From Arion vulgaris (lineage: Eukaryota > Mollusca > Gastropoda > Stylommatophora > Arionidae): a stretch of DNA of 64,000 nt. The notes under the pieces are model-generated. The model searched no databases, was not told where the DNA came from, and saw only the letters and a list, made by a program, of their open reading frames with translations. Positions 63,544 to 64,000 of this stretch are shown in pieces (positions within the stretch are counted from its first letter, which is position 1; every line of letters starts with the position of its first letter). A program made the translations under genes and the position numbers. The stretch is from positions 66,580,000 through 66,643,999 of the forward strand of contig CM036754.1 in assembly GCA_020796225.1 (NCBI GenBank), read 5' to 3'.

Positions 63544-63749
63544 CTGTAGAAATGAAAGATTTTGTTTAAGCAGATAACTCACAAGTAACATAAAGAATTA
63601 TTAGTCTACAAATACACAATATTATTGTTGCTCAGAAGTAACAGTCATGACAACATAGTTGATCATTGGCATCTTTCTCTCAGGAGACACTAAGTTTTGT
63701 GTTCCATAGTTTCTTCTGAATCACATCGTCTGTTGTGGCTGTAATGGTC

Positions 63750-64000
63750 TATTCTTCTTCGAACGCTCCATATCGACCACCTGTTAACCACACTGTGTGA
63801 TCTGCATGTGATCTGAGCCTAAGAGCGATTGTACGTTGTGCCAGTTATGCGCCTACAAGTAGGCCAGCACATCTGATTTCTGCAATGCTTTTAATTTACA
63901 AGAGTAGCTTCCCTAGGTCCTACATTAGTTGCCTCTTACGACATGCCTTGTAGGTCGCAGTGGTACTATTCTTTGCTTCCTTGCAGGGGCCAGGCAACAC
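63750..64000 (+). repeat. R1 interspersed repeat copy, running off the window
   Basis: Well-preserved copy: CTTCTTCGAACGCTCCATAT, GAGCCTAAGAGCGATTGTAC, AAGTAGGCCAGCACATCTGA and TTACGACATGCCTTGTAGGT. Confidence 0.82.

Overview
This is animal nuclear DNA. It has short exons with GT-AG introns, is AT-rich with TA/TG microsatellites, and is heavily interspersed with LINE, SINE, mariner and piggyBac-like debris. The host cannot be named from the sequence. The style (intron-rich conserved gene, several tRNA-headed SINEs, many LINE 3' ends) suggests a lophotrochozoan such as a mollusc, but that is a weak inference.

Two protein-coding genes are supported. The first, on the + strand from 1445 to 40428, is the C-terminal part of CLUH, the clustered mitochondria protein homolog. 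Nineteen exons were read codon by codon with matching phases; they encode about 700 residues, from just after the CLU domain through the eIF3-p135-like region and the TPR repeats to the acidic tail. Upstream exons lie outside the window. One exon of about 86 nt is missing between 19852 and 32828, and direct splicing of its neighbours would give an immediate stop. The second gene, on the - strand, has a long terminal exon at 59711-58755 and an upstream exon at 63543-63418. It encodes a hydrophilic protein with a six-copy 14-residue repeat and a conserved-looking C-terminal module that I could not name.

Region by region: 1-20 kb holds CLUH exons 1-15, with introns full of minisatellites and LINE/SINE fragments. 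21-31.3 kb is one large repeat array built on a conserved core of about 90 bp (16 good copies, 3 decayed), organised into higher-order units of about 2.85 kb that include SINE copies. 32-35 kb holds four more CLUH exons. 35.2-41.9 kb holds a divergent segmental duplication; one copy carries the real last CLUH exon and the other a broken copy of it, and they are separated by a LINE endonuclease fragment. 42-58 kb is gene-poor and holds SINEs, TTAA-flanked piggyBac-like elements, a mariner with perfect terminal repeats, a 78-bp palindromic MITE and several minisatellites. 58.7-64 kb holds the second gene, with a piggyBac-like element (itself carrying a LINE fragment) and a CpG-rich patch in its intron.

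Most open frames in the window arise from repeats or are antisense to repeats and were left out. No tRNA, rRNA or CRISPR locus is supported.
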